This document shows, piece after piece, positions 61,917 to 64,000 of a stretch of 64,000 nt of DNA. The first letter of the stretch is position 1. Every line of letters begins with the position of its first letter. The position numbers and the translations under genes were made by a program. The DNA is from an uncultured Bacteroidales bacterium (GTDB taxonomy: Bacteria; Bacteroidota; Bacteroidia; Bacteroidales; P3), in the NCBI GenBank assembly GCA_937884485.1, contig CALGCG010000111.1:1-64000 (forward strand), read 5' to 3'. The notes under the pieces were generated by a model. It saw nothing but the letters and a program-made list of their open reading frames with translations, was not told the origin of the DNA and ran no database searches.

Positions 61917-62529
61917 TTTGCATGAGTTTGTTAACCTGAGACATCAAGAGATTAAGATGTTGATCATTTACTGTTTGGATTTGTTGATACTTTTCGCCGT
62001 GACGATTTCTCAAAGACACAGTCATGGTCTTCCCATCCAGAAAAATCGACATCCGTCCTGCTGCATAACGTCCTTGAAGATACACTCCACCATCATTACT
62101 CGGAAAAACAGCACAGTGGGAAAGAACCTCTTCGTCCATAACACTAATAATATAACGGGCAGCATCCAACGCTTCTGAAGAAGGTGCTTTCGCAAACATC
62201 CCATCCCACCCGTCTTTAATGGCAGACAATCTGTCAACATCGCCATTCAGCCGCAAATGATGTTTGAAACATACGTCAACATCACACAAAGACAACTGAC
62301 CAGCTCTATTGTCCACCAAAATTTCCACTGGTGAACTGTCCCTGACAACAACACTGGCATTCACAGCCTGTGTTGGCGCCATTAAAAAACCGTACAAGAA
62401 AAAAGTGGCAACCAGCTTCTTCGAACCATTCAGCACATTATGCACCATCCCATAGAACTCATCCTGCAGAACGTCCATTGGCTCCGTCACCATTTGGTCA
62501 TTGGGTATTTCAAGTATATCCGTCGTCAT
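61903..62529 (-). CDS. Unknown protein, second gene of the cassette
   Basis: A 208-residue protein. A hydrophobic stretch (about 39-57, VATFFLYGFLMAPTQAVNA) lies internally rather than at the N-terminus, so it may be a membrane segment or a late signal. The middle has IKDGWDGMFAKAPSSEALDA and the region after it GGVYLQGRYAAGRMSIFLDG, a "GWDG...GG..." order found in several small uncharacterised proteins. It overlaps both neighbours. Confidence 0.65.
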   Translation of the reverse strand: MTTDILEIPNDQMVTEPMDVLQDEFYGMVHNVLNGSKKLVATFFLYGFLMAPTQAVNASVVVRDSSPVEILVDNRAGQLSLCDVDVCFKHHLRLNGDVDRLSAIKDGWDGMFAKAPSSEALDAARYIISVMDEEVLSHCAVFPSNDGGVYLQGRYAAGRMSIFLDGKTMTVSLRNRHGEKYQQIQTVNDQHLNLLMSQVNKLMQNEAV

Positions 62530-63248
62530 TGTTTGTCACTCTTAGGTTTATCCAAGAATTCCAATATTGCGGGACTCATGCTCCAATGCCACCCGTCAAA
62601 CATCATTTCGTTTGTCTCCATAACCTGTCGGCACAGATTATCCGATATGTAATTTCGGGTGGCAATCATATATTTCAAAGACAATGTATCTTTGCCATTG
62701 TCTTGTTCAAATTGGTATTGGAATGAGAAGAAACGGTTTTTATCGTTGCTCTCTTCTGCAAAAACATTATTACCACCCAATTCGTTCAACATGGATGGCG
62801 AAAGAACCAACTTAAGCACACTCTCTTTATCCTTCTCCTTTATCGTCTGTACGAACTGGAATCTGTTGGTTTTCAAGAAGGCCCATGAAGTTGGGGTCGC
62901 ACCCATAATTTTCAAAATGGATTCGATATGTTCCCATACAGGACTTGTAAGTGTAAAATCCCGATAGTCTTTCGCTGGTACATTTACCAATATTCCGTTA
63001 GCCAAAACGTTGACACTCACTCCCGAATCGCTATACATCAAAGCTACTCTGTTATTATCCTCCAGACTACTATCTTCCGCATTCCCTGTTGTTTCTATTC
63101 TAAACTGCTTCAGATAATCTTTTATCTTGGCCGCTTTTTGATGCAAAAGCACAGGTTCATACAGAAAAAAGAGGAAAATATCTTTCATAGTAGTCCTCTG
63201 AAAGACTTTTCGCTGTGTATGCGGTATATGTCCAAATATTTGTACCAT
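62526..63248 (-). CDS. Unknown protein, first gene of the cassette (weakly TIGR04255-like)
   Basis: A 240-residue protein. The middle and end (VSVNVLANGILVNVPAKDY, then METNEMMFDGWHWSMSPAIL) recall the order seen in TIGR04255-family proteins, but the match is weak. A start at residue 21 (MKDIFLFF, 63188) is possible. A strong promoter precedes it. Function unknown. Confidence 0.65.
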   Translation of the reverse strand: MVQIFGHIPHTQRKVFQRTTMKDIFLFFLYEPVLLHQKAAKIKDYLKQFRIETTGNAEDSSLEDNNRVALMYSDSGVSVNVLANGILVNVPAKDYRDFTLTSPVWEHIESILKIMGATPTSWAFLKTNRFQFVQTIKEKDKESVLKLVLSPSMLNELGGNNVFAEESNDKNRFFSFQYQFEQDNGKDTLSLKYMIATRNYISDNLCRQVMETNEMMFDGWHWSMSPAILEFLDKPKSDKQ

Positions 63249-63319
63249 TTTTATTTACAACATTTTGGCCAACTATCCCTAATTTGATTCTTGTCTTCGT
63301 TTAAAAATTATAATCGCTG

Positions 63320-63350
63320 CAAAAATACAAATAATATTTAAATCCACAAA
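63320..63350 (-). promoter_or_regulatory. Strong Bacteroidota-type promoter of the three-gene cassette
   Basis: On the minus strand TTTG (63347-63350), 19 bp, TATTTTTG (63320-63327). It lies about 72 bp before the first start codon and shows that the cassette is a separate transcription unit inside the polysaccharide locus. Confidence 0.78.
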
Positions 63351-63391
63351 AAAAAAAATTCATCTCATCAAACACACCGTTAGCTACAAGC

Positions 63392-64000
63392 TTATCTTTT
63401 CAGGGTCCACATCAGCAAATTCCGTCTTGCATCGTGGGAGAGCAAGCGCAGAAGCGAATAGTCGTTTGGAACACTTCTTCCTATAAGTTTGTCCTTCCAA
63501 CGGGAAACCAATATTTTCGTACAAGCTTTTAGGGACTGCTGATGCATCGTCTTGTCGATAATCGACATCTCCTTCATGCCCAACCCCTTGCATGTCTTTC
63601 TCAAATATGCATTATATTCATCTTTGTCTGACAGATAACGGCAGAGGATTTCGTTATGCCTGTTTCTTGCCTCGTCGTGATCGATTACAATGCCTACATT
63701 ATCCACGTTCCGGGTGTTCACTACTTCCCATGTCAACTTTCCATCAGCTATGGTCATCACAACACAAAGCCCCTCGTACCAATACGGACGGTCGTTGGCG
63801 CGATAGTCGTAGCCTTCCTTGCTGTTGAAGAGGAAGTTGCCGAGGCTGTAGAATATCGGTTTGCCTTTGTACTCCTCCCATCCCTGCGGGCAATGCGGAT
63901 GGGCCGCAATCACGCCGTCGGCACCATAGTCGATGAAATCGCGGTAGCGTGCTATAGTCTCAGGCATCGGGATATCGATGTATTCTATGCCATCATGCGG
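63392..64000 (-). CDS. CapA-family protein, second copy (5' end outside window)
   Basis: The 202 C-terminal codons are visible; the frame is open to the window edge. HDGIEYIDIPMPETIARYRD and AAHPHCPQGWEEYKGKPIFY, then SLGNFLFNS are CapA/PGA_cap motifs, similar in layout to the copy at 58455-59591. It belongs to the capsule locus and lies upstream of the three-gene cassette. The C-terminal 80 residues are basic and unassigned. Confidence 0.85.
   Translation of the reverse strand, partial: PHDGIEYIDIPMPETIARYRDFIDYGADGVIAAHPHCPQGWEEYKGKPIFYSLGNFLFNSKEGYDYRANDRPYWYEGLCVVMTIADGKLTWEVVNTRNVDNVGIVIDHDEARNRHNEILCRYLSDKDEYNAYLRKTCKGLGMKEMSIIDKTMHQQSLKACTKILVSRWKDKLIGRSVPNDYSLLRLLSHDARRNLLMWTLKR

Noticed and set aside
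40799..64000. Invertible capsule promoter of the Bacteroides Mpi type
   Set aside because: I looked for paired inverted recombination sites near the gene starts and saw none; the polysaccharide locus also has no UpxY/UpxZ-like genes in view.

Overview
This window is from a member of the order Bacteroidales (Bacteroidota), probably an uncultured gut lineage. The evidence is the Bacteroidota promoter signature (TTTG, about 19 bp, TAnnTTTG) in front of several genes, a TonB-dependent receptor with a carboxypeptidase-regulatory-like N-terminus, a DUF4294 protein, a LysRS with a C-terminal extension, and a wecB/fnl-type surface polysaccharide locus. The left 30 kb is visibly GC-rich with GC-rich third codon positions. 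The right 33 kb is visibly more AT-rich and accessory in character.

Layout. Positions 1-1,130 hold the end of a cobalamin-riboswitch-controlled secreted protein gene and a palindromic repeat element. Positions 1.3-30.4 kb are mostly core genes: an M3 peptidase, RNase R, acyl-CoA synthetase, HolA, a TonB receptor, an amino-acid-type ABC importer, a partner-switching signalling operon (PP2C phosphatase, anti-sigma kinase, STAS antagonist, (p)ppGpp synthetase), Ung, an MBL hydrolase, LysRS, an NlpC/P60 protein, DUF4294, a NatAB-like exporter, an alpha/beta hydrolase, a radical SAM protein, tRNA-Val, a helix-hairpin-helix protein and HrpB. Two GxxExxY nuclease genes, each bounded by inverted about 70-bp repeat units, sit at 8.7 and 18.1 kb on opposite strands.

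Positions 31.1-40.6 kb form a defence-like island, all on the minus strand. One operon encodes a small HNH nuclease, an ABC-type ATPase and a DUF4435/TOPRIM protein (PARIS-like plus HNH). Upstream of it lies a tightly overlapping seven-gene operon: a winged-helix-like protein, an AAA+ ATPase, a small protein, a PIN nuclease, a Septu-like ATPase, a zinc HNH nuclease and a membrane protein. The two operons and a third ATPase operon at 51.5 kb share a collinear upstream sequence, which suggests common regulation. I consider the seven-gene operon the best candidate for an undescribed system.

Positions 40.8-64 kb are a surface-polysaccharide locus read on the minus strand: CapA-like proteins, ATP-grasp enzymes, GNAT, LicD, a polymerase/ligase, glycosyltransferases, a PglC-type initiating sugar transferase, a PglD/NeuD-type acetyltransferase, the three fnl genes for UDP-L-FucNAc, and a PglE-type aminotransferase. 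Two further defence-like pairs are nested inside it: DUF262 + HEPN, and an ATPase + PD-(D/E)XK-like protein.

A second theme is short-period (mostly 7-bp) tandem repeats. They fill many intergenic gaps and in places have entered genes in frame.
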